Below are positions 37,983 to 49,080 of a stretch of DNA of 64,000 nt, one piece after another. The translations under genes were made by a program, and so were the position numbers. The first letter of the stretch is position 1, and every line of letters starts with the position of its first letter. The notes below the pieces were generated by a model that saw only the letters and a list, made by a program, of their open reading frames with translations, was not told where the DNA came from and searched no databases. The stretch comes from Cyanobium sp. Cruz CV13-4-11 (lineage in GTDB: Bacteria > Cyanobacteriota > Cyanobacteriia > PCC-6307 > Cyanobiaceae), in NCBI RefSeq assembly GCF_024346055.1, contig NZ_JAGQCH010000008.1, positions 1 through 64,000 of the forward strand. Direction: 5' to 3'.

Positions 37983-39239
37983 TCAGCGGGAGCCGGTGCG
38001 GCGCCGGCCCCGCTCATGGCCCTGGCCCTGGCGGGGGCCCTGGCTTCGGCGGCCCCGGCCGCCGCTCAGATCCAGCGGTGGGGCGGACAGCACGGTGGGC
38101 TCGAAGCCCGACACCTCCTGGCGGGGCAGGGGGGAGCCGACCAGGCGCTCGATGGCCCGCAGCAGCTCATGCTCTTCGGCCGCCACCAGGGAAATGGCAT
38201 GGCCGTTCTGGCCCGCCCGGCCGGTGCGGCCGATGCGGTGCACATAGTCCTCAGCCACGTTGGGCAGGTCGAGGTTGACCACGTGGGGCAGCTGGTGGAT
38301 GTCGATGCCGCGGGCGGCGATGTCGGTGGCCACCAGCACCCGCACCTCGCCGCTCTTGAATTCCGCCAGGGCCCGGGTGCGGGCCCCCTGGCTCTTGTTG
38401 CCGTGGATCGCCGCCGCCCCCAGCCCCTCTTTCTCAAGCCGCTCCGCCAACCGGTTGGCGCCGTGCTTCGTGCGCGAGAACACCAGCACCTGACGCCAGT
38501 CGTTGCTGCGGATCAGATGGCTGAGCAGATCCCCCTTGCGGTCCATGTCGCAGGGATGGATCACCTGGTCGACCAGGGGGGTGGCCTGGTTTTCCGGGCT
38601 GGCCTGGAGCTGCACGGGGTTGTGCAGCAGGCCGGTCGCCAGACGGCGGATGTCGCTGGAGAAGGTGGCGGAGAACAGCAGGTTCTGGCGCTTCGCCGGC
38701 AGCAGCGACAGGATCCGGCGGATGTCGCGGATGAAGCCCATGTCGAGCATCCGGTCGGCCTCATCGAGCACCAGGATCTCGACCCGGTCGAGTCGCAGGG
38801 CGTTCTGCTGGTGCAGGTCCATCAGCCGGCCGGGGGTGGCCACCAGCACATCGGCGCCCTTGCGCAGCCGCTGCATCTGGGGATTGGCACTCACCCCACC
38901 GAAAACGACATCGGAGCGCAGATCCAGGTAGCGGCCGTAGGCGGTGACGCTTTCGGCCACCTGGGCCGCCAGTTCCCGGGTGGGGGTCAGCACCAGGGCC
39001 CGTACCACGCCGGCACGGGCGTGGGGGCCGTGGCGCAGCCGCTCCAGCATCGGCAGGGTGAAACCGGCCGTCTTGCCGGTGCCTGTCTGGGCGGCGGCCA
39101 TCACGTCGTGGCCCGCCAGCACCGCCGGGATGCATTGCAACTGGATCGGCGAGGGGCTGCTGTAGCCCTTGGCTGCCACGGCCTTGAGGATCGGCTCCGA
39201 CAACCCCAGGACGGCAAAGTCGGTCGCCAGGCCGGCCAC
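37983..39239 (-). CDS. DEAD-box RNA helicase (RhlE-like)
   Basis: 418 residues. All motifs are intact: Q-motif (SPIQLQCIP), [39 protein letters not shown] and [10 protein letters not shown]. The C-terminal tail (after [10 protein letters not shown]) is short and Arg/Gly-rich, typical of RNA contacts. Such helicases unwind structured RNA in ribosome biogenesis or cold adaptation; in cyanobacteria, crhR is redox- and cold-regulated, but this protein is nearer RhlE in length. An intergenic gap of 179 bp separates it from the DUF6464 gene. Confidence 0.93.
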   Translation of the reverse strand: MAGLATDFAVLGLSEPILKAVAAKGYSSPSPIQLQCIPAVLAGHDVMAAAQTGTGKTAGFTLPMLERLRHGPHARAGVVRALVLTPTRELAAQVAESVTAYGRYLDLRSDVVFGGVSANPQMQRLRKGADVLVATPGRLMDLHQQNALRLDRVEILVLDEADRMLDMGFIRDIRRILSLLPAKRQNLLFSATFSSDIRRLATGLLHNPVQLQASPENQATPLVDQVIHPCDMDRKGDLLSHLIRSNDWRQVLVFSRTKHGANRLAERLEKEGLGAAAIHGNKSQGARTRALAEFKSGEVRVLVATDIAARGIDIHQLPHVVNLDLPNVAEDYVHRIGRTGRAGQNGHAISLVAAEEHELLRAIERLVGSPLPRQEVSGFEPTVLSAPPLDLSGGRGRRSQGPRQGQGHERGRRRTGSR

Positions 39240-39418
39240 GGGCGGATTCAGGCCCGTGGCGGTAGGGCTGGGGGAGAGCAGTTCAGGGGTGGGGACGGAC
39301 CCGTTGCCGCTGGGCCGGCTGCGGATGACCTTGGCCAGGGGCCTGGAGGAAGGGGCGGTGATCGGGCGCGAAAACGGAGTTGGGCCCCAGCCTAAGACCG
39401 GCTGGTGGCGCGATCGCT

Positions 39419-39766
39419 TCAGCGGGGGCTGCGGTGGCTGCAGCGCTCGCAGGGTCCCTCGGGCAGCACGGCACAGCGCAGCAGGGGGCTGCGGGCGTTG
39501 AAACGGCAGTCGGGGTCACCGATCACCCAGCGCCCGTTCCACCAGAGGGCATCGGCCGGTTGCTGCTGGGATTTCACCTGCAGCGCCACGGACGCCAGTT
39601 CGTAGCGGCCCTGCCGCAGCCGGTAACGGTGGCGCCGTTGCAGCACCAGAAAGCTGCGATCGCCCGTGGTCAGCCAGCGGCCGGGATGGGGGACATCGCT
39701 GAGGTTCTCGACCTCGATGCTGGTGATCAGCCGGTCCGAGTCGATCTGGCGCAGTTCGATCCGCAT
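39419..39766 (-). CDS. DUF6464 family protein
   Basis: 115 residues from the ATG at 39766 ([10 protein letters not shown]). The C-terminal [21 protein letters not shown] is the hallmark of this cyanobacterial family; its cysteines may bind metal. The upstream part of the frame overlaps terC and lacks conservation. It follows terC by 14 bp on the same strand, so the two are probably co-transcribed. Function unknown. Confidence 0.78.
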   Translation of the reverse strand: MRIELRQIDSDRLITSIEVENLSDVPHPGRWLTTGDRSFLVLQRRHRYRLRQGRYELASVALQVKSQQQPADALWWNGRWVIGDPDCRFNARSPLLRCAVLPEGPCERCSHRSPR

Positions 39767-39780
39767 CGTTCCGGCCGGCC

Positions 39781-40566
39781 TCAGGCGTCGCCGCTGCCCT
39801 GCTCGGGCAGGGGCGAGGGGGCCGTGCGCAGGGAGAAGCCCCAGGCGAACAGGGCGGCCACCAGCAGCAGCAGGGCCCATTCCGGCACCTCCACCGCCGG
39901 CAGCAGCAGGCGAAGCAGCAGCCGCAGGCCCACCAGCCCCACCGCCAGGTAGCCGGCGGTTTCCAGATGGGGGAAGATTTCCAGCCAGCGCAGGAACAGC
40001 TCGGCCGTGAGCCGCAGGGCGATGATGCCGATCACCCCACCAGCCATCACCAGGGGAAGCCGGTCGGTGACGGCCACCGCCGCAGAGACGCTGTCGAGGG
40101 AGAAGGCCAGATCGGTGAGGGCCAGGGTCGCCACGATCGAGCCCAGTGAAGCGCCGTGGTGGGGATGGCCGGAATCGTGGGAGCCTGGGCCCTGGGTGGA
40201 GAAGCCCGTCTGCAGCCCATCAGTGAGGTCGTCCTCGCCATCGTCCCGACCCAGCAGATGGCGGCCGCAGAGCCAGAGCAGATAGGCCGAAGCCAGCAGC
40301 TGCAGGGGCCAGAAATTGAGCACGAAGCTGGCCAGGGCGATCAGGCCCAGCCGGAAGACCAGGGCCAGCACCAGGCCGAGGTTCAAGGCCTGGCGTTGCC
40401 GCGCCGGATCATGCAGCCGCCGGGAGATGGCGGCCAGGGCGATGGCGTTGTCGGCGGAGAGAACCGCCTCGAGCCCCACCAGCAGCGGCAACAGCAGCAG
40501 CATCTCGCCCCATTGGTCCGCCTGTTGCAGCAGGGGTGTGAGGCTCTCCACCGTTTCCACTTCCAT
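39781..40566 (-). CDS. terC: TerC-family membrane protein
   Basis: 261 residues from the ATG at 40566 (MEVETVES); the frame stays open far upstream but only antisense to the next gene. Seven or more hydrophobic helices, with acidic residues in helices (GLEAVLSADNAIALA and TDLAFSLDSVSAA) that mark the TerC superfamily. Members move Mn2+ or other divalent cations, or assist insertion of thylakoid membrane proteins in plants. A His/Gly-rich loop (HDSGHPHHG) between helices may bind metal. Divergent from the gene at 40642. Confidence 0.88.
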   Translation of the reverse strand: MEVETVESLTPLLQQADQWGEMLLLLPLLVGLEAVLSADNAIALAAISRRLHDPARQRQALNLGLVLALVFRLGLIALASFVLNFWPLQLLASAYLLWLCGRHLLGRDDGEDDLTDGLQTGFSTQGPGSHDSGHPHHGASLGSIVATLALTDLAFSLDSVSAAVAVTDRLPLVMAGGVIGIIALRLTAELFLRWLEIFPHLETAGYLAVGLVGLRLLLRLLLPAVEVPEWALLLLVAALFAWGFSLRTAPSPLPEQGSGDA

Positions 40567-40641
40567 TCCTGGCGTTCGTTCGGCCCTGGCGCCTTCAAAG
40601 AAGCACTCTAGAAAGACTGTCGGCCCCGCCTGACCCTTCCC

Positions 40642-41442
40642 ATGCAACTTCAGGTCCGATTGCTGCACTGCGACGGCGGGCGCCGCGTCGTGCTGGTCTC
40701 GGCCCGCGAAGGGGAGCACGTCCTGGGCAGTGCCCTGGGGGAGGCGGACAACGCCGAGGACGCGGAGGATCGGGCCAGGGCCCGCTTGCTGGCCAGCCTC
40801 CAGACCACGGCCACCCCGCCCCCGCCGCGGCAGGCTCCAGCTCCAGCTCCAGCACCCATGCCGCCGTCGCCACCGGTCGCCGAGGCCCCGAAGCCAGCAC
40901 CAACGCCAACGCCAACGCCCACACCGGAGCCGCCGCCATCGCCTGACCCGCCGCCCACGCCGGTGGGCCAGGAGGAGGACCCCCAGGACTGGAGTGCCGA
41001 ACTGACCCACCTGGATCTGCAGATGCGAAGGCTGGGATGGGACAGGGACAGGGAAGCCATCTACCTGCAGCGCTCCTTCGGCCACCCCAGCCGCGACCGC
41101 ATCACCGTCTACGCCGACCTGATCGCCTATCTGCAGGCGATCGAAGCCCTTGAGCCTGGCTGCGATCCCGCGGCAGCGGCGGTGCCCCTGCGCCGGGCCG
41201 AGCTGCTCGACCAGTGCAACCTGTTGCTGCAGCAGCTCGGCTGGGACGGCGCCATGGGCCGCGGTTTTCTCGAGAAGCATCTCGGCGTCAGCAGCCGGCA
41301 ACAGCTCAAGGACGCCGACCTGCTGCGCTTCAACATGCTCCTCGAGGAGGAAACCCTGCTGCGTGCCACGGACAGCCTGGGGTCCCCGGCCGAGCCCGTT
41401 TCAGCTGACGACAAAGGCCTGTTGGGCTCCACCGGCGGCTGA
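40642..41442 (+). CDS. Hypothetical protein with a Pro/Thr linker and a duplicated helical motif
   Basis: 266 residues. Residues about 1-50 form one domain; residues 55-110 are a low-complexity Pro/Ala/Thr linker built on short DNA repeats. The C-terminal half holds two related units of about 50 residues: one around RRLGWDRDREAIYLQRSFG and one around QQLGWDGAMGRGFLEKHLG, each with an SR pair and a leucine-rich helix after it. Such units occur in unnamed cyanobacterial proteins. No enzymatic motif. gap starts 49 bp downstream. Confidence 0.75.
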   Translation: MQLQVRLLHCDGGRRVVLVSAREGEHVLGSALGEADNAEDAEDRARARLLASLQTTATPPPPRQAPAPAPAPMPPSPPVAEAPKPAPTPTPTPTPEPPPSPDPPPTPVGQEEDPQDWSAELTHLDLQMRRLGWDRDREAIYLQRSFGHPSRDRITVYADLIAYLQAIEALEPGCDPAAAAVPLRRAELLDQCNLLLQQLGWDGAMGRGFLEKHLGVSSRQQLKDADLLRFNMLLEEETLLRATDSLGSPAEPVSADDKGLLGSTGG

Positions 41443-41461
41443 CGGCTCCGTGCGACGCTGA

Positions 41462-42487
<1,026 letters not shown>

Positions 42488-42509
42488 GGGCCCCAGCTCC
42501 GCCCGGTCC

Positions 42510-43391
42510 TCAGCCCGTGGCGCGGGTCCGGCAGTGGGTGCGAACCAGGGTGGTGCCGAGCTCCAGCTGTCGCTGGTTGGCGTAGGCCTCCCGCTCCAGG
42601 GCCTTCTCCCAGTCGGAGGCCCCGGCGTAGAGGGGATCATCGAGATGCAGCCGCAGTTCCGGCGGCACCGCCTGGCCCAGCCCGAGGGTTCTGGGGACGG
42701 CACGCAGGCCGCCCGCCGCGCAGCTCTGGGCCACGTGGATCGCCTCATGGTTCAGCACCTGGGCGAAGTCCACGGTTCCCTTGTCCACCATGGCGGGCTT
42801 GATCCGCAGGGTGCGGACGGCGTGATCCCACTCGCCGGCGGCCCCTGTCTTCCTGGGCTCCACCAGTTCCACCTGTACCCCCACCTGATCCAGCACGCTG
42901 AGCAGTTCAGCGATCGCCCGGTGCTTCTCGCCGTGGTCCGGCGGGGAGTTGATCAGGGCCTTCAGCTCGGGCACCGACAGCTCGGGCTCGCCGGCCCGCC
43001 GGCGGTAAAGGAAGCGGGTGCCACCGCCTGCGAGGGGCTCGGCGGTGGGGATCCATTGCCTGTCGGCCTCCTGGAGGTTGGCCAGCAGCCCACCCTTGAG
43101 CAGGGCCTTCGGACGCAGGCGTTGATCGGGGGCCGGTTCGAAACGCTCCAGCAGGCGGGTGGTCACCTCAGGGGCCTGCTCGGGCAGACTCCCCACCTGC
43201 TCCAGCATGCCGGGGAAGGCAGCGCCCCCCAGCACCAGGGCGGCCACCGCCAGGGCAAGGGTCCAGGCGCGCCCGTGGCGGGGCTTCGGTTCCAGCAGTT
43301 CGCCGCAGCGACCGCAGCGGGGCACACCCGTGAACGGTTGCTGCAGCCTCAGGGGCCTTTGGCGGCAGGTGGGACAGCGGAAGCGGGCCAT
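42510..43391 (-). CDS. Zinc-ribbon membrane protein with an HExxH motif
   Basis: 293 residues from the ATG at 43391 (MARFRCPTC). The N-terminus has a zinc ribbon (CPTC and CGRCG), then one helix ([16 protein letters not shown]). A C-terminal domain of about 200 residues contains [10 protein letters not shown], an HExxH motif with a downstream E-rich region ([12 protein letters not shown]), which together resemble a metallopeptidase. No known peptidase family is recognised. The conserved layout suggests a membrane-bound zinc protein. Divergent from mfd, 74 bp apart. Confidence 0.78.
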   Translation of the reverse strand: MARFRCPTCRQRPLRLQQPFTGVPRCGRCGELLEPKPRHGRAWTLALAVAALVLGGAAFPGMLEQVGSLPEQAPEVTTRLLERFEPAPDQRLRPKALLKGGLLANLQEADRQWIPTAEPLAGGGTRFLYRRRAGEPELSVPELKALINSPPDHGEKHRAIAELLSVLDQVGVQVELVEPRKTGAAGEWDHAVRTLRIKPAMVDKGTVDFAQVLNHEAIHVAQSCAAGGLRAVPRTLGLGQAVPPELRLHLDDPLYAGASDWEKALEREAYANQRQLELGTTLVRTHCRTRATG

Positions 43392-43465
43392 CGCGGGGTA
43401 GACCGACCCCCAGCATGACCGCAAACGGGTTGCGAGGATCGCCAACGGTTCTCCCCCGCCTTGCG

Positions 43466-46400
43466 ATGCCCCTCCACGCCCTCGTGCGCCAGCTGCAGGC
43501 CGCCCCCCTCACCGCCGAGGTGAGGGCGCGCTGCGAGCGGCCCGAGCGGCTGCGGCTGAGCGGGGCTGGGCGGGCGGCCCGGGCCCTGGTGGCCAGCGCC
43601 CTGGCGGGCTCCAGAGAGGCCCCGCTGCTGGTGATCGTGCCCACCCTGGAGGAGGCGGGCCGCTGGGCCTCCCTGCTGGAGCTGATGGGCTGGCCCCTCT
43701 GCCAGCTGTACCCCACCAGCGAGGGCTCCCCCTACGAGCCCTTCGACCCCACCAGTGAGATCACCTGGGGCCAGCTGCAGGTGCTCGCCGAGCTGGTGGG
43801 CGACGGGGACGGGACCCCGGGTGCCAACGGCGGCCGTTTCGCCGTGGTGGCCACCGAGCGGGCCCTTCAGCCCCACCTGCCGCCGCCGCCGCTGCTGGCG
43901 GCCCGCTGCCTCACCCTGCGCCGCGGCGATCGGCTGGATCTGGAGCAGCTGGCCCTCAGCCTGGCCGCCCTGGGCTACGAGAGGGTGCCGACGATTGAGC
44001 AGGAGGGCACCTGGAGCCGCCGGGGCGACATTGTTGATCTGTTTCCGGTCAGCGCCGAGCTGCCGGTGCGGCTGGAGCTCTTCGGCGAAGACCTCGAGAA
44101 GCTGCGGGAGTTCGATCCGGCCACCCAGCGCTCCCTCGATGTGATCGAGCGGGTGCGCCTCACCCCCACCAGCTACGCCCCCCTGATCGCCGAAGCCCTG
44201 CGGGAGCGGATGCCGGATGGACTGGAGCGGCTGTTGGAGCCCGCGGCCCTTGACCAGCTGCTGGAGGGGGGCACGCCGGAGGGCATGCGGCGGCTGATGG
44301 GCCTGGCCTGGCAGCAGCCGGCCTCGCTGCTCGACTACCTGCCCGCCGGCACCCTGGTGGCAATCGATGAGCGGCGCCAGTGCCTGGCCCACGGCCAGCA
44401 GTGGTATGACCATGCCGCCGACCACCACGGCGAGGTGGTGAAGGCCACAGGCGGCGAGCCGCCCCTGCCCTTGCCGGGACTGCTGCACCGGCCGATCGCG
44501 GCGGCCCTGGCGGACGTGGAGACCTTCACGGGCTTTGACCTGGCGGAGCTGCACGAGAGCGACCGCCACCCGAACAACCTGGACCTGGCCAGCCGGCCGG
44601 TGCCGGCCCACCCCAACCAGTTCGGCCGCCTGGCGGAGCAGATCAAGGGGCACCTGCGCGACAAGGCCCGGCCCTGGATCGTCTCCGCCCAGCCGTCGCG
44701 GGCCGTGGCCTTGTTGGAGGAGCACGACTGCGTCACCCGGTTTGTGCCCAACGCCCGCGACTTCCCGGCCATCGAGCGGCTGGTGGAGCAGGGCACCCCG
44801 ATGGCGCTCAAGCTGCGCGGCACGGCCGAACTGGAGGGGTTCCAGCTGCCGGCCTGGAAGCTGGTGCTGTTCACCGACCGGGAGATCTTCGGCCAGCACA
44901 GCCTGGCGGCCGGCGGCTACGTGCGACGGCGCCGCAAGGCGGCCAGCCGCACGGTGGATCCGGGCAAGATGCTCCCCGGCGACTTCGTGGTGCACCGCAA
45001 CCACGGCATCGGCCGCTTCCTGAAGCTGGAGAAGCTGGCCATCGGCGGTGAGGCCCGTGACTACCTGGTGGTCCAGTACGCCGATGGGCTGCTGCGGGTG
45101 GCGGCCGACCAGCTGGGCAGCCTGGGCCGCTACCGGGCCAGCAGCGACAGCCCGCCCGAGCTCAACCGCATGGGCGGCACGGCCTGGACCAAGGCCAAGG
45201 AGCGGGCCCGCAAGGCGGTGGCCAAGGTGGCGATGGACCTGGTCAAGCTCTACGCCGAGCGCCACCAGGCACCGGGCTTCGCTTTCCCCGCCGATGGCCC
45301 CTGGCAGGGCGAACTGGAGGATTCCTTCCCCTACGACCCCACCCCCGACCAGCTCAAGGCGATCGTGGACGTCAAACGCGACATGGAGCGGGACCAGCCG
45401 ATGGACCGCCTCGTCTGCGGCGATGTGGGCTTCGGCAAGACCGAGGTGGCGATCCGGGCGATCTTCAAGGCGGTCACCGCCGGCAAGCAGTGCGCCCTGC
45501 TGGCCCCCACCACCGTTCTGGCCCAGCAGCACTGGCGCACCCTGAGCGAGCGCTTCGCCCCCTACCCGCTCAAGGTGGCCCTGCTCAACCGCTTCCGCAC
45601 CGCCGCCGAGCGCAAGACGATCCTCGACGACCTGGCCAAGGGCAACACCGACGTGGTGGTGGGCACCCACCAGCTGCTGGGCAAGGGCACGGCCTTCCGC
45701 CAGCTGGGCCTGCTGGTGGTGGACGAGGAGCAGCGCTTCGGTGTGAACCAGAAGGAGAAGATCAAGGCGCTCAGAAAGGATGTGGACGTGCTCACGCTGA
45801 GCGCCACGCCGATCCCGCGCACCCTCTACATGAGCCTCTCGGGCGTGCGGGAGATGAGCCTGATCACCACGCCGCCGCCGCTGCGGCGCCCGATCAAGAC
45901 CCACCTGGCCAGCCTGGATGAGGAGGCGGTGCGCAGCGCCATCCGCCAGGAACTCGACCGCGGCGGCCAGGTGTTCTACGTGGTGCCGCGGGTGGAGGGC
46001 ATCGAGGAGGTGGCCGGCCAGCTGCGGGCGATGCTGCCGGGGCTGCGGCTGCAGGTGGCCCACGGCCAGATGCCGGAGGGGGAGCTGGAGAGCGCCATGG
46101 TGGCCTTCAACGCCGGCGAGGCCGACGTGATGCTCTGCACCACGATTATCGAGAGCGGCCTTGATATCCCCCGGGTGAACACGATCCTGGTGGAGGACGC
46201 CCACAGGTTCGGCCTGGCCCAGCTGTACCAGCTGCGGGGCCGGGTGGGTCGCAGCGGCATCCAGGCCCACGCCTGGCTGTTCTATCCGGGCGATGCCTCC
46301 CTGAGTGAGGCGGCCCGCCAGCGGCTGCGGGCGATCCAGGAGTTCGCCCAGCTGGGCTCGGGCTACCAGCTGGCCATGCGCGACATGGAGATCCGCGGCG

Positions 46401-47053
46401 TGGGCAACCTGCTGGGGGTGGAGCAGAGCGGCCAGATGGAGGCGATCGGCTTCGACCTTTACATGGAGATGCTGCAGGACTGCCTGGCCGAGATCCAGGG
46501 CCAGGACATCCCGGCGGTGGACGAGACCCAGATCGACCTGCCGGTGACGGCCTTCATCCCGGCCGACTGGATCACCGAGGCCGACGAGAAAATGGCGGCC
46601 TATCGCGCCGCCGCCGAGTGCGGCGGCAAGGCGGCCCTAGTGGAGCTGGCCGCCGGCTGGGCCGACCGCTACGGCCCGATTCCGGCGCCGGTGCAGAGCC
46701 TGCTGCAGCTGATGGAACTGAAGCTGCTGGCGCGTCGCTGTGGCTTCTCGCGGATCAAGCCGGAGAAGCCCAACATCGCCCTGGAAACGCCGATGGAGGA
46801 ACCCGCTTTCCGCCGCCTGCGCCAGGCCCTGCCCCAGCACCTGCACGGCCGGATGGTGTATCAGGGCGGCGCCGGCAGCACCGCCAAGGTGCTGGCCCGG
46901 GGCCTGAGCGTGCTCCCTGCCGACAAGCAACTCGACACCCTGAAGGAATGGCTGGGGGCGATGGCGGCGCAGATCCCAGGGGCCGACGGGCTCAGCGAGC
47001 AGCAGCGGCTGGAGCAGCAGAAGGCGAAGAACGAGGCGGTGCTGGTGGTGTGA
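43466..47053 (+). CDS. mfd: Transcription-repair coupling factor Mfd
   Basis: 1195 residues from the ATG at 43466 ([10 protein letters not shown]); a further in-frame ATG at 43415 is less likely. The UvrB-like N-terminal domain is followed by the RNA polymerase-interaction domain ([14 protein letters not shown]) and the RecG-like motor: [28 protein letters not shown] and [15 protein letters not shown]-terminal domain completes it. Mfd removes RNA polymerase stalled at lesions and recruits UvrA. Full length and intact. Confidence 0.96.
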   Translation: MPLHALVRQLQAAPLTAEVRARCERPERLRLSGAGRAARALVASALAGSREAPLLVIVPTLEEAGRWASLLELMGWPLCQLYPTSEGSPYEPFDPTSEITWGQLQVLAELVGDGDGTPGANGGRFAVVATERALQPHLPPPPLLAARCLTLRRGDRLDLEQLALSLAALGYERVPTIEQEGTWSRRGDIVDLFPVSAELPVRLELFGEDLEKLREFDPATQRSLDVIERVRLTPTSYAPLIAEALRERMPDGLERLLEPAALDQLLEGGTPEGMRRLMGLAWQQPASLLDYLPAGTLVAIDERRQCLAHGQQWYDHAADHHGEVVKATGGEPPLPLPGLLHRPIAAALADVETFTGFDLAELHESDRHPNNLDLASRPVPAHPNQFGRLAEQIKGHLRDKARPWIVSAQPSRAVALLEEHDCVTRFVPNARDFPAIERLVEQGTPMALKLRGTAELEGFQLPAWKLVLFTDREIFGQHSLAAGGYVRRRRKAASRTVDPGKMLPGDFVVHRNHGIGRFLKLEKLAIGGEARDYLVVQYADGLLRVAADQLGSLGRYRASSDSPPELNRMGGTAWTKAKERARKAVAKVAMDLVKLYAERHQAPGFAFPADGPWQGELEDSFPYDPTPDQLKAIVDVKRDMERDQPMDRLVCGDVGFGKTEVAIRAIFKAVTAGKQCALLAPTTVLAQQHWRTLSERFAPYPLKVALLNRFRTAAERKTILDDLAKGNTDVVVGTHQLLGKGTAFRQLGLLVVDEEQRFGVNQKEKIKALRKDVDVLTLSATPIPRTLYMSLSGVREMSLITTPPPLRRPIKTHLASLDEEAVRSAIRQELDRGGQVFYVVPRVEGIEEVAGQLRAMLPGLRLQVAHGQMPEGELESAMVAFNAGEADVMLCTTIIESGLDIPRVNTILVEDAHRFGLAQLYQLRGRVGRSGIQAHAWLFYPGDASLSEAARQRLRAIQEFAQLGSGYQLAMRDMEIRGVGNLLGVEQSGQMEAIGFDLYMEMLQDCLAEIQGQDIPAVDETQIDLPVTAFIPADWITEADEKMAAYRAAAECGGKAALVELAAGWADRYGPIPAPVQSLLQLMELKLLARRCGFSRIKPEKPNIALETPMEEPAFRRLRQALPQHLHGRMVYQGGAGSTAKVLARGLSVLPADKQLDTLKEWLGAMAAQIPGADGLSEQQRLEQQKAKNEAVLVV

Positions 47054-47071
47054 CGGGAGGTCTGTGAGGGG

Positions 47072-47488
47072 TCAACCCCAGGGATCAATCAAGGCAAGAC
47101 CACAGGAGCGGAAGTCACGCGTGTTGCGTGTGGCAAGGTCCATGGCCTGGGAGCGCGCAATCGCGGCAATCTGTCCATCTGGAGCCGCCATCGGCGAGCC
47201 AGCGCGTCGTCTCGCAGCCATGATCGGCCCGTAATGCCGGGCAGCTGCTTGATCGAAGACCAGCACGCGATGGTCAAAAGCTGCCGAAAGGAAGGACTCA
47301 AAGCGTTCTTCAAACCCCTGCCGGCGTTGTCCAGGAGGAAGTAGTTCCAGCCCAAAAATGATCTCGGCGATGCTGATTGTGGAGATGTACAGCTCTCCGG
47401 CATCGACAGCATTGAGCCATGCAATTATCCCTGGATGGGGGGAAAGTCGCATCACTTCCGAGACCACGTTGGTGTCAAGAAGGATCAA
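47072..47488 (-). CDS. PIN-domain toxin (FitB/VapC-like)
   Basis: 138 residues. The PIN acidic residues appear in LLDTNVVSE, ISIAEIIFGLE, and DGQIAAIARSQAMDLATRNTRDF. PIN toxins cut RNA, often tRNA or mRNA; neutralisation is by the partner antitoxin. The start overlaps the upstream antitoxin stop (ATGA). The frame is complete, so this module may be active. It is the last of a minus-strand TA array and lies convergent to mfd. Confidence 0.87.
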   Translation of the reverse strand: MILLDTNVVSEVMRLSPHPGIIAWLNAVDAGELYISTISIAEIIFGLELLPPGQRRQGFEERFESFLSAAFDHRVLVFDQAAARHYGPIMAARRRAGSPMAAPDGQIAAIARSQAMDLATRNTRDFRSCGLALIDPWG

Positions 47489-47718
47489 GGTGCCAGGTCG
47501 ATCGCTGGGTGTGAGGAATGGGAGGGAAGCTCCAATTCGATGCCATGGACCTCACCAAAGCTGCTCAAGGCCAGGTCACCCAGGCGGGTGGGTTCAGCCA
47601 GTGCGGTATGAAGAATGCGCCGGACTTCTTCCTCCATGGAGATGCCACGGTCAGCAGCTCTCTTGCGTAGCCGTTGAAGCATGGCGTCGTCCAGGCGGCG
47701 CACACTGATGTTTCCCAT
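47485..47718 (-). CDS. FitA-like ribbon-helix-helix antitoxin
   Basis: 77 residues. It begins GNISVRRLDDAMLQRLRKRAA, the FitA/Arc type ribbon-helix-helix DNA-binding domain; the C-terminal segment (about 45-77) would bind the toxin. It overlaps the toxin gene by 4 bp. An inverted repeat at 47740-47765 is a likely operator for autorepression. Confidence 0.85.
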   Translation of the reverse strand: MGNISVRRLDDAMLQRLRKRAADRGISMEEEVRRILHTALAEPTRLGDLALSSFGEVHGIELELPSHSSHPAIDLAP

Positions 47719-47739
47719 CGGCTTAGGCCTTCCAAGAAT

Positions 47740-47765
47740 GGAATGCTAGCAACTGCTGGCATTCC
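47740..47765. promoter_or_regulatory. Inverted repeat upstream of the FitA-like antitoxin
   Basis: ggaatgc (47740-47746) and gcattcc (47759-47765) are perfect 7-bp inverted arms with 12 nt between, 22 bp upstream of the antitoxin ATG. FitAB systems autoregulate at such repeats. Confidence 0.5.
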
Positions 47766-47784
47766 CTGGCCTTACCCTCGGCGC

Positions 47785-48090
47785 CTACACCAGCAACGTC
47801 CCCTGCAGCTCGCCTATGCGCTGGAACGCGCTTCCTCCACCACCTCCCTGCTCAGCTCCACCCACCAGATCAGGCTGGCAAAAGAAGCTGTCATGGCGGG
47901 CCAGGGTTTCCTGGTCGTTGCGTTCGAGGGGCCCAACGCGACACCCAAGCCAGGACAGGCGGCGAAGCGCCAACGTGAGCTGGGGATGTTCGGCAGCAAG
48001 GGTGGTCAACTCATCGCGCACATTGTTGGCCAAGGGCTGTGCTGCTTCGATGGGGTAGATCACCGCGTTGGAATCGAGAAACACGATCAC
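47785..48090 (-). pseudogene. Frameshifted PIN-domain toxin
   Basis: The N-terminal reading MIVFLDSNAVIYPIEA and RNDQETLARHDSFF is a PIN domain, but it then runs into Gly-rich nonsense (GGAEQGGGGG). Another minus-strand frame at the same place reads WWVELSREVVEEARSSA and stops at 47814. Joining them gives normal PIN sequence, so one frameshift plus loss of the C-terminal third has inactivated the gene. Its antitoxin gene overlaps the start by 4 bp. Confidence 0.7.
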
Positions 48091-48386
48091 CAGTCGCGGT
48101 TGGCCTGAAGCTCAGCGTCGAGGTCGGCTTTGGAGCGGATGCCGGTAATGGGCTCCTGCAGCAGCCAGCGCAGGGCAGTGCCGGAAGCAATCGGGGGCCG
48201 CTGGGCGGAGAGGATGGTTTCGTAATCCGCCTCGCTGAGGATCACGGCGGATGGGCGATTGCGCTTGAGGATGTGGACCGGGCCACGAAGCAGGGCCTCC
48301 TGGATGGCTGCCATGCCACGGCGCTTGATTTCAGCGACCGTGAGGGTGTTTGGAGGCGTCAACTGGAGAGGTGCGCGACGGACCAT
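48087..48386 (-). CDS. Phd/YefM-like antitoxin of the broken PIN module
   Basis: 99 residues. TVAEIKRRGMAAIQEAL and VHILKRNRPSAVILSEADYE are the Phd/YefM DNA-binding fold signature; the C-terminal helix region follows. The partner toxin is a pseudogene, so this antitoxin may be an orphan, still able to bind DNA or to counter related toxins. Confidence 0.8.
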   Translation of the reverse strand: MVRRAPLQLTPPNTLTVAEIKRRGMAAIQEALLRGPVHILKRNRPSAVILSEADYETILSAQRPPIASGTALRWLLQEPITGIRSKADLDAELQANRDW

Positions 48387-48435
48387 TCATCCTGTCAGCA
48401 CCAAATTCCGTACTGAAGATTGATTGTGATTGCCC

Positions 48436-48703
48436 TCAGCGGTAGGCCTCCCCTCAATGGCTGACCTTCACCACCAGCACCAGCAGGCGGGCCGTTTCGA
48501 TCTGACAAATCACGCGATCGTCGCCAACCCAGAAACGCCAGAGGCCAGCCCTGTTGGCGGTCAGCCCTTTTGCCGCGTTGGCGAGGATCCCTGCCGTTGG
48601 CGACCGTTTCCTGCAGATTGCGAGTGATGCGGCCGGCGGCTGTGCGATCGAGCTTGCGGAGCTGTTGCGCCGCTTCGGGGATGAACTCAACCGTCCAGGC
48701 CAA
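48436..48703 (-). pseudogene. RelE-family toxin with a frameshift and a nonsense codon
   Basis: The first part reads MAWTVEFIPEAAQQLRKLD, then shifts frame. The normal RelE ending FWVGDDRVICQI and LLVLVVKVSH is in another frame and meets a TGA at 48454-48456; GEAYR and a natural stop follow at 48436. So there are two disabling changes. The start overlaps the upstream antitoxin gene by 17 bp. Confidence 0.75.
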
Positions 48704-48914
48704 GGTCGTTCACGAGTTGATCCAGAGGAATGGCAGGCTGGCCGGCCCGGCGGTGGGATTCCAAGGCGGCGGCGCCGAGGTAGGCATCTTCCAAGTCATC
48801 GATGCCTTGCTCGATTAGCTCCCGCAGATAAAAGGCTTTGGTCCGTCCCGTCTCTTGGGCTAAGCGGTCAAGGCGTGCCTCCGGGGCGGGATCCAGCCGA
48901 ACGGAGGTGGCCAT
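48687..48914 (-). CDS. RelB/CopG-type antitoxin
   Basis: 75 residues. MATSVRLDPAPEARLDRLA is a ribbon-helix-helix N-terminus, and YLRELIEQGIDDLEDAYLG is the usual RelB-type helix. It overlaps the RelE pseudogene start. Upstream, gaatgca occurs twice, on the minus strand between 48915 and 48940, as a possible operator. The toxin it would bind is broken. Confidence 0.82.
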   Translation of the reverse strand: MATSVRLDPAPEARLDRLAQETGRTKAFYLRELIEQGIDDLEDAYLGAAALESHRRAGQPAIPLDQLVNDLGLDG

Positions 48915-48941
48915 GCATTCATCTGAATCGTTGCATTCACT

Positions 48942-49080
48942 TTAGCCAGCTTGGCTGATGGCCCCATTCCGGCAGTTCAGGGCCGGTCGGGAGGGGGCCA
49001 GCTCCTTCAGCCAGCCGATCCCGTTCACATTGGCCAAGGCGATCAGCGGCCTGGCGTCGCTGATGACGCGTGCAACCACC
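48942..49080 (-). pseudogene. Fragment of a DUF3368-type PIN protein
   Basis: On the minus strand the sequence reads VISDARPLIALANVNGIGWL, like the N-terminus of DUF3368 PIN toxins, and stops at a TAA at 48942-48944 after about 45 residues. There is no start codon in a suitable place and the remaining two-thirds are missing. Just upstream a second short frame (IPMILRTEAE, DTLERWLHA) may be the tail of another deleted gene. Confidence 0.5.

Noticed and set aside
40820-40950. Short tandem repeats (ccaacg and ctccag units) considered as a CRISPR or minisatellite
   Set aside because: They code for the Pro/Thr linker of the protein at 40642 and have no spacer structure.
43349-46270. 973-codon minus-strand open frame opposite mfd
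   Set aside because: Low-complexity His/Gln/Gly/Leu shadow of an intact mfd; no motif.
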